A DNA stretch of 6,108 bases from the NCBI GenBank assembly GCA_902802975.1, contig CADCOF010000114.1:1-6108 (forward strand), in the 5' to 3' direction. Both the position numbers and the translations under genes were made by a program. The notes under the pieces were generated by a model that was not told where the DNA came from, searched no databases, and saw only the letters and a list, made by a program, of their open reading frames with translations. How positions within the stretch are numbered: position 1 is the first letter of the stretch; each line of letters opens with the position of its first letter. This DNA is from an uncultured Ruminococcus sp. GTDB taxonomy: Bacteria; Bacillota; Clostridia; Oscillospirales; Acutalibacteraceae. This document shows positions 1-6,108 of this stretch, piece by piece.

Positions 1-81
1 AACGGTTGGGAACCGTCCCCGGCGGCTGGGAGCCGTTGCCAACGGTTGGGAACCGTCCCCGACGGCTGCGAAAGCAGACGT
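1..81. repeat. Cluster of four short hairpins with a 40-base period
   Basis: The palindrome ACGGTTGGGAACCGT occurs at 2-16 and again at 42-56; positions 1-28 and 41-68 match at 27 of 28 bases. Between them, 20-38 forms CGGCGGCT-GGG-AGCCGTTG, eight pairs including two G-T pairs. The fourth hairpin, 62-81, pairs ACG with CGT and CTGC with GCAG around a GAAA tetraloop, across one G-A mismatch. Three of the loops are GGG. CCGTT (33-37) can alternatively pair with AACGG (41-45), so other folds compete. The cluster may continue beyond the left edge. It looks like an intergenic palindromic repeat; I do not recognise the family. Confidence 0.6.
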
Positions 82-170
82 GACGGAGGGATTATACTGC
101 GGTAATTTTCGTTTTGGCACACTCTCAATTCATAATTATTTGTGAGTGAATAACCCAAAAAGCGCATTAA

Positions 171-196
171 CTCAAATCTCAAATCTCAAATCTCAA
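171..196. repeat. Heptamer tandem repeat (CTCAAAT)
   Basis: Three exact copies of CTCAAAT (171-177, 178-184, 185-191) are followed by a partial copy CTCAA (192-196). It lies between the two palindrome clusters and is not in or just before a gene. A simple slippage repeat is the plainest reading. Confidence 0.75.
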
Positions 197-211
197 CTCT
201 TACTCCCCACC

Positions 212-234
212 AAAGAAGGCGTGCCGGGCACGCC
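212..234 (-). terminator. Candidate terminator for the pyrC-carA-carB operon
   Basis: A perfect palindrome GGCGTGCCGGGCACGCC (218-234; six or more pairs with a small loop) is followed on the minus strand by TTCTTT (212-217). The T-tract is interrupted, so strength is uncertain. It is about 140 bases past the carB stop and is the best hairpin-plus-T signal in this flank. It shares the 9-mer GGCGTGCCG, in the same orientation, with the terminator on the other side of the operon. Confidence 0.45.
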
Positions 235-237
235 GGG

Positions 238-281
238 GGTGCGGTCTGCCAGTGGCAGACGTTGCCAAAGGCAACAGCACC
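238..281. repeat. Two-armed palindrome unit able to form a three-way junction
   Basis: Two perfect palindromes abut without a gap: GTCTGCCAGTGGCAGAC (244-260, eight complementary bases per side) and GTTGCCAAAGGCAAC (261-275, six pairs with an AAA loop). They are enclosed by GGTGC (238-242) and GCACC (277-281), which are complementary, with one unpaired base on each side. The whole can fold as a closed stem with two arms on either strand. It lies only three bases from the palindrome at 218-234. It resembles a mobile or repeated intergenic palindrome more than a known RNA family; I do not recognise it. Confidence 0.6.
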
Positions 282-342
282 GACCGAGCCGGCAGGCGAG
301 ACCCACGCGCGCTTAAAAGTTACTACCCCGATAAATTAAATC

Positions 343-365
343 GCGTATTGTCACCGGCGACACGC
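343..365 (-). terminator. Imperfect hairpin just after carB
   Basis: Seven bases after the carB stop, the minus-strand transcript can pair GCGT with ACGC and, inside this, GTCG with TGAC around the loop CCGG, with a three-base AAT bulge. One pair is G-T on the minus strand but A-C on the plus strand, so the fold favours the carB transcript. The following bases are AT-rich (ATTTAATTTAT) rather than a clean T-run. It could be a weak terminator or a structure that protects the 3' end. Confidence 0.4.
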
Positions 366-372
366 ATGCCCG

Positions 373-3300
373 CTACATGTCGATGGTGGAGATGCAGAGT
401 GTTGTTTCTTCAAGGACGTCCAAGAGTGCCTTTACGGTGTCCAGTGCCGTGAAAATTGCGATATTGTTCTCAACAGCCCAGCGGCGGATCATGTAGCCAT
501 CATTGTTGTTTTCATGATAGAGATCCTTTGTGTTGATAACATAGCTTATATAGCCGCTGTGCATAATGTCAAATATCTCTTCGTTTCCTGTTGAAAGCTT
601 CTGACGTACTCTCGTGCGAATACCATGTTCACGCAGGAAATGTGCCGTTCCTTCTGTAGCTTCAATGTTGAACCCAAGATTGTAGAATCTGCGAATGAGC
701 GGCAATGCCTCTTCTTTGTCTACATCTGCAATCGTTGCAAACACAGTACCATAGTTGACCATCTTTGTGCCTGCCGACTGCAGCGCTTTATACAGAGCGC
801 GGTTTCTTGTCTTGTCGTAACCTATCGCTTCACCTGTTGATTTCATTTCGGGGCTTAAATATGCGTCAAGTCCTCTCAGTTTTGAGAATGAGAATGCAGG
901 TGCTTTAACGTACCAGTATTCCTTCTCCTTCGGATAAACCTCGTTTATGCCCTGCTCCTTCAAGCTTTTACCCAAAATTGCAAGAGTTGCGATATCTGCA
1001 AGCGAGTAGCTTGTCGCTTTCGAAAGGAACGGAACCGTTCTCGATGAACGAGGGTTAACTTCAATTACATATACATTGTTGTTTTTATCAACGATAAACT
1101 GAATGTTGAACAGTCCCACTATCCCGATTCCAAGACCAAGACGTACTGTGTAATCTATAATAACATCTTTTACGTCCTGCGGTATTGCGTATGACGGATA
1201 CACACTTATACTGTCGCCCGAATGGATACCCGTTCTCTCAACATGCTCCATTATTCCGGGAATAAATACATCTTTGCCGTCGCATACTGCGTCTACTTCG
1301 CACTCCATTCCCGAAATGTATTTATCAACAAGAACCGGCTTGTCTACGTCCACTTCAACGGCTGTTTTCAGATAATGACGCAGCATCTCTTCATTTGCAA
1401 CTATCTGCATTGCACGACCGCCGAGAACATAACTCGGACGAACAAGCACCGGATAGCCAATCTCCGCTGCAGCAGCCACACCATCTTCGATATTCGTCAC
1501 AGCCTTGCCCTTCGGCTGCGGAATTTCAAGCTTCTCCATGATCTTTTCGAAAGAGTCTCTGTTCTCCGCTCTCTCAATAGCGTCAACGTCCGTACCGATG
1601 ATCTTTACGCCGCGCTTCATGAGCGGCTCCGCAAGATTTATCGCCGTCTGTCCGCCGAGGCTCGCTATAACACCAAGCGGCTTTTCAAGCTCTATGATGT
1701 TCATTACATCTTCAACGGTGAGCGGCTCGAAGTAAAGCTTGTCGCTTGTTGTGTAATCGGTCGATACAGTCTCAGGGTTGTTATTTATGATTATTGCTTC
1801 AAAACCGTTGTTCTTGATCGTCATTACTGCATGAACTGTCGAATAGTCAAACTCAACGCCCTGACCAATTCTTATCGGTCCCGAACCAAGTACTATGATC
1901 TTCTTGCGATCTGAAATTATCGACTCATTCTCCGTTTCATACGTTGAATAGAAATACGGAATATACGAATCGAACTCAGACGCGCAGGTATCTATCATCT
2001 TGTATACAGGGAACATATTCAGTTCTCGTCTGAGTGCATAAACGTCATCTTCGGTGCATTCCCAAAGCTTTGCGATATATTTATCGGAGAAACCCATTCT
2101 CTTTGCCTGATATAGTGTATCATTATCCTGCTTATTTGCTTTGATAACACGCTCGAATTCAACTATATTTCTGATCTTTTCAAGGAAGAACATATCTATT
2201 TGAGTAATTTTGAATATCTCTTTAAGCGACGCGCCGTTCCAGATAAGCTCGGCAATAGCATATATTCTGTCATCGGTACCCTTGCGAATATAATCAAAAA
2301 GCTCGTCGTTAGACATATCGTTGAACTTCGGCTTATACAGATGATAAACATCGATCTCCAGCGAACGAACGGCTTTCAGTAAGCTCTCTTCAAACGTTCT
2401 GCCTATGCTCATAACTTCGCCGGTAGCCTTCATCTGAGTACCTAAAACATTTGACGCGTCGGAGAATTTATCGAACGGGAAACGCGGCATTTTGGTAACA
2501 ACGTAATCGAGTGTAGGCTCAAATGATGCAGGAGTATTTGCAATCTGTATTTCGTCAAGAGTCATTCCGACTGCGATCTTTGCCGATACTCTCGCAATCG
2601 GGTAGCCGCTCGCCTTTGACGCAAGCGCGGACGAACGCGAAACTCTCGGGTTTACCTCAATCAGATAATAGTCAAAAGAAACGGGATCAAGCGCAAACTG
2701 AACATTGCAGCCGCCTTCGATTTTTAACGCACGAATTATCTTTAATGCGCTGTCACGCAGCATATGGTATTCTTTATTGGTGAGAGTCTGTGAAGGCGCA
2801 ACAACGATCGAGTCACCCGTGTGGATACCTACCGGGTCGAGGTTTTCCATATTACAGATAGTAATAGCCGTATCGTTGGAATCACGGATTACTTCGTACT
2901 CGATCTCCTTGAAACCTTTTACGCTCTTCTCAACAAGAACCTCATGAACGGGCGACAAACGCAGCGCATTCGTCTGTATTTCAATAAGCTCCTCATCGTT
3001 GTTTACAAATCCGCCGCCGGTACCGCCAAGCGTAAACGCGGGGCGAAGAACCACCGGGTAACCGATATTGTGAGCAGCCTCGAGCGCCTCTTCTATAGAA
3101 TGAGTCGTAACGGACGGAAGAATCGGTTCGCCTATCTCCTCACACAGCTGTTTAAACATTTCTCTGTCTTCTGCTTTTTCTATACTTTCAACGCTTGTTC
3201 CGAGAAGTTCAACACGGCACTCATGAAGAACGCCTTTTTTCGCAAGCTTTACCGCAAGATTAAGACCCGTCTGACCGCCGATACCCGGAACAATAGCGTC

Positions 3301-3549
3301 CGGACGCTCATAACGCAGAATCTTTGCCATGTATTCCAAAGTAAGCGGCTCCATATATACTTTGTCTGCAATGACGGTATCTGTCATGATTGTAGCGGGG
3401 TTTGAATTGCACAAAACGACCTCGTAACCCTCTTCGCGGAGTGCAAGGCACGCCTGAGTACCTGCATAGTCAAACTCGGCTGCCTGACCGATAACAATAG
3501 GCCCCGAACCGATAACAAGTACCTTCTTGATGTCGCTCCTCTTAGCCAT
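373..3549 (-). CDS. carB: Carbamoyl-phosphate synthase large subunit
   Basis: The cytoplasmic large subunit makes carbamoyl phosphate from bicarbonate, two ATP and ammonia channelled from CarA. The protein has 1058 residues, full length for the family (about 1060-1075). Two homologous ATP-grasp halves are visible. The carboxyphosphate half (about 1-400) has [15 protein letters not shown] near 14, [12 protein letters not shown] from 169, E215, H243, Q284, E298 and N300 in IEVNPR. An oligomerisation segment spans about 401-548. The carbamoyl-phosphate half (about 549-930) has [15 protein letters not shown] near 555, RPSYVLGG from 704, Q817, E830 and N832. The C-terminal MGS-like allosteric domain (about 931-1058) keeps T965, T968, K984 and N1006, which match the UMP/IMP pocket known in E. 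coli. The start ATG follows AGGAGG by nine bases, and the gene begins one base after the carA stop. The stop is TAG. No frameshift or missing catalytic residue was found. Certain as CarB; effector specificity is open. Confidence 0.98.
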   Translation of the reverse strand: MAKRSDIKKVLVIGSGPIVIGQAAEFDYAGTQACLALREEGYEVVLCNSNPATIMTDTVIADKVYMEPLTLEYMAKILRYERPDAIVPGIGGQTGLNLAVKLAKKGVLHECRVELLGTSVESIEKAEDREMFKQLCEEIGEPILPSVTTHSIEEALEAAHNIGYPVVLRPAFTLGGTGGGFVNNDEELIEIQTNALRLSPVHEVLVEKSVKGFKEIEYEVIRDSNDTAITICNMENLDPVGIHTGDSIVVAPSQTLTNKEYHMLRDSALKIIRALKIEGGCNVQFALDPVSFDYYLIEVNPRVSRSSALASKASGYPIARVSAKIAVGMTLDEIQIANTPASFEPTLDYVVTKMPRFPFDKFSDASNVLGTQMKATGEVMSIGRTFEESLLKAVRSLEIDVYHLYKPKFNDMSNDELFDYIRKGTDDRIYAIAELIWNGASLKEIFKITQIDMFFLEKIRNIVEFERVIKANKQDNDTLYQAKRMGFSDKYIAKLWECTEDDVYALRRELNMFPVYKMIDTCASEFDSYIPYFYSTYETENESIISDRKKIIVLGSGPIRIGQGVEFDYSTVHAVMTIKNNGFEAIIINNNPETVSTDYTTSDKLYFEPLTVEDVMNIIELEKPLGVIASLGGQTAINLAEPLMKRGVKIIGTDVDAIERAENRDSFEKIMEKLEIPQPKGKAVTNIEDGVAAAAEIGYPVLVRPSYVLGGRAMQIVANEEMLRHYLKTAVEVDVDKPVLVDKYISGMECEVDAVCDGKDVFIPGIMEHVERTGIHSGDSISVYPSYAIPQDVKDVIIDYTVRLGLGIGIVGLFNIQFIVDKNNNVYVIEVNPRSSRTVPFLSKATSYSLADIATLAILGKSLKEQGINEVYPKEKEYWYVKAPAFSFSKLRGLDAYLSPEMKSTGEAIGYDKTRNRALYKALQSAGTKMVNYGTVFATIADVDKEEALPLIRRFYNLGFNIEATEGTAHFLREHGIRTRVRQKLSTGNEEIFDIMHSGYISYVINTKDLYHENNNDGYMIRRWAVENNIAIFTALDTVKALLDVLEETTLCISTIDM

Positions 3550-3550
3550 A

Positions 3551-4639
3551 TTATTTGCCCTCCTTCATAAGACCAATAAATTTTTCGAACAAGTATGTGC
3601 TGTCCTGCGGACCAGGTGCGCTCTCGGGGTGATACTGAACGCTGAACACCTTATCCTTCGGGCAGGCAACTCCTTCAACTGTGTTGTCAAGAATATTTAT
3701 GTGAGTAACGGTAAGCTCCGTATCATTAACGCTGTCGAGATCAACGGCGTAGCTGTGATTCTGACTGGTGATCTCGATCTTGCCGTTTTCAAGATTTTTA
3801 ACAGGGTGATTTCCGCCTCTGTGACCAAATTTGAGCTTGTATGTTTTTGCGCCGTATGCAAGGCTGATAAGCTGATGACCCAAACAAATACCGAATATCG
3901 GGAACTTGCCTTTGATGTTTTTGATAAGCTCTATCACGCACGGAACGTCCTCGGGATTTCCGGGACCGTTTGAGAAGAACACGCCGTCGGGCTGGAGCTT
4001 TTCGATCTCCTCGGCAGTAGTATTATACGGCACAACCGTAACATTGCAGCCAAGGCGGTTGAGGCTTCTGATAATATTAAGCTTAATTCCGCAGTCAACG
4101 GCGACAACATCGAGCTTCGGGTGCGTGGTTCTGGAGTACCATTTCTTTTTGCAGCTGACCAAAGACACTGCGTCCTTAGGAACATCAGTAGTTCTGATGA
4201 TCTCCATGCACTCGTCATGAGGCTTGTCGGCGTCGGTAATGAGAACCTTCTGATGACCGAAATCTCTGATCTTTCTTGTTATCATACGCGTATCAATGCC
4301 CGAAATACCGGGAATGCCGTACTCTTCGAGAGTTTCGCCCAACGTTTTTGTGTATCTGAAATTCGAGGGAATATTATTGTATTCTCGGACTATAAGCCCG
4401 CCTATAGTTGGTGTCTTAGTCTCAAAATCATCATCTGCTATACCGTAGTTGCCGATGAGCGGGTATGTCATCGTAACCATCTGATATGTATATGACGGGT
4501 CTGATACGATCTCCTGATAGCCCACCATAGATGTATTGAAAACCAGCTCGCATACCCGGTCACAAGAATGACCAAAACCCGTGCCCAAAAACTCGCTGCC
4601 GTCTTCAAGAACGATTTTTCTGTCTTTTATTGTTTCCAT
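3551..4639 (-). CDS. carA: Carbamoyl-phosphate synthase small (glutamine amidotransferase) subunit
   Basis: The small subunit hydrolyses glutamine and delivers ammonia through a tunnel to CarB. From the chosen start the protein has 362 residues, normal for CarA. The N-terminal small-subunit domain (about 1-170) opens with [16 protein letters not shown] and contains the family stretch around [15 protein letters not shown] (111-125). The class I glutamine amidotransferase domain (about 176-360) shows [10 protein letters not shown] near 222, the nucleophile elbow GICLGHQ with Cys252, [10 protein letters not shown] near 271, and the catalytic His337 and Glu339 in QYHPES. The triad is therefore complete. 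An ATG 11 codons upstream (4672) is in frame but lacks a good ribosome binding site. The ATG at 4639 follows AAGGGGG by seven bases and gives the usual N-terminus, so I chose it. This start overlaps the end of pyrC by 13 bases, and only one base separates the stop from carB, so translational coupling of all three genes is likely. Confidence 0.97.
   Translation of the reverse strand: METIKDRKIVLEDGSEFLGTGFGHSCDRVCELVFNTSMVGYQEIVSDPSYTYQMVTMTYPLIGNYGIADDDFETKTPTIGGLIVREYNNIPSNFRYTKTLGETLEEYGIPGISGIDTRMITRKIRDFGHQKVLITDADKPHDECMEIIRTTDVPKDAVSLVSCKKKWYSRTTHPKLDVVAVDCGIKLNIIRSLNRLGCNVTVVPYNTTAEEIEKLQPDGVFFSNGPGNPEDVPCVIELIKNIKGKFPIFGICLGHQLISLAYGAKTYKLKFGHRGGNHPVKNLENGKIEITSQNHSYAVDLDSVNDTELTVTHINILDNTVEGVACPKDKVFSVQYHPESAPGPQDSTYLFEKFIGLMKEGK
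3558..3565 (-). promoter_or_regulatory. Ribosome binding site of carB, inside carA
   Basis: AAGGAGGG on the minus strand, containing the full AGGAGG core (3559-3564), ends eight bases before the ATG at 3549. It lies in the last codons of carA and is the strongest ribosome binding site in the window, as expected for a subunit made in equal amounts with CarA. Confidence 0.9.
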
Positions 4640-5889
4640 TTTATTTCCCCCTTGACCATTGTCAACAAACATTCACCAAATACCACTCTACCCGCAAATG
4701 GTGTGGCTCTGCCTTTTGTTTGAAATTTATCGGGATCAACCGTGTGTTTTTTCGACAGATCCCAAACGCACAAATTGGCGTAATTTCCTTCTTTTATCTG
4801 AGTATCAATGCCGAACCGCTCACCCGGCTTTATGCTCATAAGCTCTGCAAGCTGAATTAAAGTAAGAATATCATTCTTTACAAGTTCAGTATACAAAACA
4901 GAAAACGCTGTCTCCAAGCCCACAACGCCCATCGCGCTTTTCTCAAGTCCCTTAGACTTTTCCTCTGCGCTGTGCGGTGCGTGGTCGGTAGCGATCATAT
5001 CTACAGTGCCGTCAAGAATACCGTCAATCAATGCTTTTTGATCTTCCTTTGACCGCAGCGGCGGGTTCATTTTAAAACGGCCGTCTTCGATCAAGTCCTC
5101 GTCACATAAAACAAGGTAATGAGGTCCTGTTTCGCATGTCACATCAACGCCGTCGGCTTTTGCCTTTCGAATGATATCAACGCTCTCCTTTGTGGAAACA
5201 TGGCACACATGGTAACGGCAGCCCGTTTCTTTGGCAAGCTTAACGTCACGCGCGATCTGTCCCCACTCGCTTTCCGAACATATACCACGGTGACCGTGTG
5301 CTTTGGCGTATTCCCCATCGTGTATATATCCGCCATGCAGAAGCTCGTTTACCTCGCAGTGCGCTGCTATAATCTTTCCAAGTGATCGAGCTTTGATCAT
5401 AGCGTCACGCATCATATCGTCGTTTTGAACTCCGTGTCCGTCATCGGAAAAAGCGATAACATCAGCGGCCATAGCGTCAAGATCGGCAAGCTCTTTTCCA
5501 TCTTCATTAACAGTAATCGCACCGTAAGGGTGGACATTTACCACAGCGTCTCGCTCGATAATGTCGAGTTCCTCTTTCAGATGTTCGGCGCTGTCGGGAA
5601 CGGGCTTTAAGTTTGGCATTGCGCATATATCTGTATACCCGCCGGCAGCCGCAGCACGAGAGCCTGACTCTATAGTTTCTTTGTATGAAAAACCCGGTTC
5701 TCTTAGATGCACATGAACATCAATAAAACCGGGAAATATGAAACAATTATTTAAGTCAATAACGTTTGTATCCTCATCTGCAGAAATAGAAACACTTACA
5801 CCTGCTATTTTTCCATCACAAATAAGCAGATCCCTTTTCTTGATTTCCGACTCATAGAGTACGCTTGCATTTTTCAGCAGATATTTCAT
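4627..5889 (-). CDS. pyrC: Dihydroorotase, type I, zinc-dependent
   Basis: This cytoplasmic amidohydrolase reversibly cyclises N-carbamoyl-L-aspartate to L-dihydroorotate, the third step of UMP synthesis. The protein has 420 residues, close to Bacillus-type PyrC. The TIM-barrel metal ligands are visible: His59 and His61 in DVHVHLREPG, Asp150 in FSDDG, His177 in AAHCE, His230 in CHVSTKES and catalytic Asp302 in ATDHAPHS. Asp150 sits where type I enzymes use an aspartate to bridge the zinc ions, in place of the carboxylated lysine of type II. Substrate contacts include the Arg of HLREPG and Asn275 in KMNPPLRS. The PyrC family motif AMPNLKPVPDS (90-100) separates it from hydantoinases and allantoinases, and its carAB neighbours support pyrimidine synthesis. 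An ATG six codons earlier (5907) is rejected because AAGGAG lies just inside that extension, nine bases before the ATG at 5889. It is the first gene of the operon. Confidence 0.97.
   Translation of the reverse strand: MKYLLKNASVLYESEIKKRDLLICDGKIAGVSVSISADEDTNVIDLNNCFIFPGFIDVHVHLREPGFSYKETIESGSRAAAAGGYTDICAMPNLKPVPDSAEHLKEELDIIERDAVVNVHPYGAITVNEDGKELADLDAMAADVIAFSDDGHGVQNDDMMRDAMIKARSLGKIIAAHCEVNELLHGGYIHDGEYAKAHGHRGICSESEWGQIARDVKLAKETGCRYHVCHVSTKESVDIIRKAKADGVDVTCETGPHYLVLCDEDLIEDGRFKMNPPLRSKEDQKALIDGILDGTVDMIATDHAPHSAEEKSKGLEKSAMGVVGLETAFSVLYTELVKNDILTLIQLAELMSIKPGERFGIDTQIKEGNYANLCVWDLSKKHTVDPDKFQTKGRATPFAGRVVFGECLLTMVKGEIKWKQ
4647..4653 (-). promoter_or_regulatory. Ribosome binding site of carA, inside pyrC
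   Basis: AAGGGGG on the minus strand lies seven bases before the ATG at 4639 and within the last codons of pyrC. It supports this start over the upstream in-frame ATG at 4672 and fits translation of carA by ribosomes finishing pyrC. Confidence 0.75.
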
Positions 5890-5898
5890 TACCCAAAA

Positions 5899-5904
5899 CT
5901 CCTT
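5899..5904 (-). promoter_or_regulatory. Ribosome binding site of pyrC
   Basis: AAGGAG on the minus strand lies nine bases before the ATG at 5889. It falls inside the six-codon extension that would begin at 5907, so it decides in favour of the shorter start. Confidence 0.85.
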
Positions 5905-5916
5905 CATCTGTTGATC

Positions 5917-5932
5917 TGCGGAAATAACCGCA
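5917..5932 (-). promoter_or_regulatory. Small hairpin in the pyrC leader
   Basis: The transcript can form a five-base-pair stem TGCGG/CCGCA with the loop TTATTT, about ten bases after the predicted transcription start and 12 bases before the ribosome binding site. It does not cover the ribosome binding site and has no T-run, so it is neither an attenuator nor an obvious translation blocker. It may protect the 5' end of the mRNA or be half of a protein site. Its role is unknown, and a five-pair stem could arise by chance. Confidence 0.45.
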
Positions 5933-5948
5933 TTGCAATTCTCATACT

Positions 5949-5977
5949 ATAATATCATTTTCCGCGTTATATGTCAA
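5949..5977 (-). promoter_or_regulatory. Housekeeping (sigma-A type) promoter of the pyrC-carA-carB operon
   Basis: On the minus strand a perfect -35 box TTGACA (5972-5977) is followed by exactly 17 bases and a -10 box TATTAT (5949-5954, one mismatch to TATAAT). TG sits one base before the -10, giving an extended -10. The predicted start of transcription is near 5942, leaving a leader of about 53 bases before the pyrC ATG. It lies directly after a terminator-like hairpin and is the only good promoter upstream of the three genes, so it probably drives all of them. Spacing and box quality make this a strong constitutive-looking promoter. The start site is an inference. Confidence 0.85.
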
Positions 5978-6108
5978 GCAACAATTTAAAAAAAGCGGCG
6001 TGCCGGCGGCGTGCCGCCGCTCCCAATACGCGCTCATAATTTACTTGTAACGCAAATTCAAAACCCGCGCCCAACATAAAATAGAACGCAGGCAAAAAAA
6101 GTTTATAC
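5978..6108. other. Intergenic end of the window, right of the pyrC promoter
   Basis: Apart from the terminator at 5988-6020, I see no supported gene here. A run of seven A (6094-6100, T on the minus strand) lies near the window edge and could be the tail of another minus-strand terminator whose stem would lie outside. The end of a neighbouring minus-strand gene may also reach in (one frame is open from the edge to a TAA near 6041), but it is too short to judge. Confidence 0.3.
5988..6020 (-). terminator. Rho-independent terminator of a gene to the right of the window
   Basis: On the minus strand an all-GC six-pair stem, GCGGCG (6015-6020) with CGCCGC (5995-6000), is followed at once by seven T (5988-5994). 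The stem can extend by two further pairs past a bulged A, and an alternative inner hairpin GGCGG-CACG-CCGCC (6005-6018) is also possible. There is no T-run on the other side, so it acts only on minus-strand transcripts. It would stop read-through from an upstream minus-strand gene just before the pyrC promoter. Confidence 0.65.

Larger units (their letters stand above)
1..372. other. Non-coding flank downstream of carB, rich in palindromes
   Basis: No credible gene is present. From left to right it holds a cluster of four GC-rich hairpins (2-81), an AT-rich stretch without clear signals (about 91-170), a heptamer tandem repeat (171-196), a terminator-like palindrome (212-234), a two-armed palindrome unit (238-281), a GC-rich stretch (282-312), and the hairpin after carB (343-365). 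The alternation of GC-rich palindromes with AT-rich sequence is unlike the coding part of the window. Confidence 0.7.

Noticed and set aside
1..68. CRISPR-like repeat-spacer pattern (repeat copies 40 bases apart)
   Set aside because: There are only two copies, the sequence between them is itself a related hairpin, and there is no unique-spacer pattern or cas gene.
85..90. GGAGGG on the plus strand as a ribosome binding site
   Set aside because: No ATG, GTG or TTG follows at a workable distance, and the nearby frame stops at once.
91..96. Perfect TATAAT on the minus strand (promoter)
   Set aside because: There is no acceptable -35 box at 16-18 bases; the nearest TTGAGA is about 26 bases away. 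It would point away from any gene seen in the window.
252..452. Plus-strand open frame of 66 codons running into the carB end
   Set aside because: It begins inside the palindrome unit, has no ribosome binding site, and its sequence is only translated repeats plus antisense carB.
1222..1914. Long plus-strand open frame (230 codons) opposite carB
   Set aside because: It is antisense to conserved CarB sequence and rich in Cys, His, Arg and Tyr, as shadow frames often are. A second antisense frame at 2821-3405 starts with a similar MDT at the matching place of the other ATP-grasp half (opposite GIHSGDS and GIHTGDS), which is explained by the internal duplication of carB.
2821..3405. Plus-strand open frame (194 codons) opposite the first half of carB
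   Set aside because: It has no ribosome binding site that I can see, is antisense to ATP-grasp motifs, and its openness follows from carB codon use.
3527..4495. Plus-strand frames opposite carA and the carB start (3527-3973, 3906-4220, 4121-4495), and a minus-strand frame 3934-4218 within carA
   Set aside because: All overlap intact carA, whose glutamine amidotransferase motifs are in the minus-strand frame used here. They are shadows.
4640..4672. Earlier carA start at 4672
   Set aside because: It has a weak ribosome binding site, an N-terminal extension without family character and a larger overlap with pyrC. AAGGGGG serves the ATG at 4639.
5890..5907. Earlier pyrC start at 5907
   Set aside because: The extension contains the AAGGAG ribosome binding site of the ATG at 5889 and has no good site of its own.
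5967..6107. Minus-strand frame open from the right edge for 46 codons
   Set aside because: It runs through the terminator hairpin, its T-run and the -35 box of the pyrC promoter, and its translation (a run of Ala, Arg and His from the hairpin) does not look like a protein end.

Overview
The window holds one minus-strand transcription unit for the start of de novo pyrimidine synthesis, read right to left: pyrC (dihydroorotase), carA and carB (the small and large subunits of carbamoyl-phosphate synthetase). The three genes cover almost everything from 5889 down to 373. They are intact, and all the catalytic residues I checked are present. The strong AGGAGG-type ribosome binding sites, the type I dihydroorotase, the Gram-positive flavour of CarB and the near-consensus housekeeping promoter all suggest a Bacillota genome, most likely a gut or rumen clostridium (Oscillospiraceae/Ruminococcaceae-like). 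That placement is inferred from general resemblance, not from a search.

Layout. 5890-6108 is intergenic. It holds a GC-rich hairpin plus T-run that should end transcription of a gene to the right of the window, then a promoter with TTGACA, a 17-base spacer and an extended TATTAT, then a leader of about 53 bases with a small hairpin. 4627-5889 is pyrC, 3551-4639 is carA (start overlapping the pyrC end by 13 bases) and 373-3549 is carB (one base after the carA stop). 1-372 has no credible gene. It contains an imperfect hairpin just after carB, a candidate terminator, and two clusters of short perfect palindromes, one of which can fold as a three-way junction and the other containing a 40-base-period repeat.

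How the genes work together. CarA hydrolyses glutamine and passes ammonia to CarB, which uses two ATP and bicarbonate to make carbamoyl phosphate. Aspartate carbamoyltransferase, not in this window, would convert this to carbamoyl aspartate, which PyrC cyclises to dihydroorotate. The overlapping or abutting gene ends, with each downstream ribosome binding site buried in the preceding gene, suggest translational coupling and a balanced CarA:CarB ratio.

I see no undescribed multi-gene system here. The parts worth a second look are non-coding: the palindrome clusters in 1-281, a hairpin 9-mer shared by both flanks of the operon, and the unexplained short leader and inverted repeat at the pyrC promoter.
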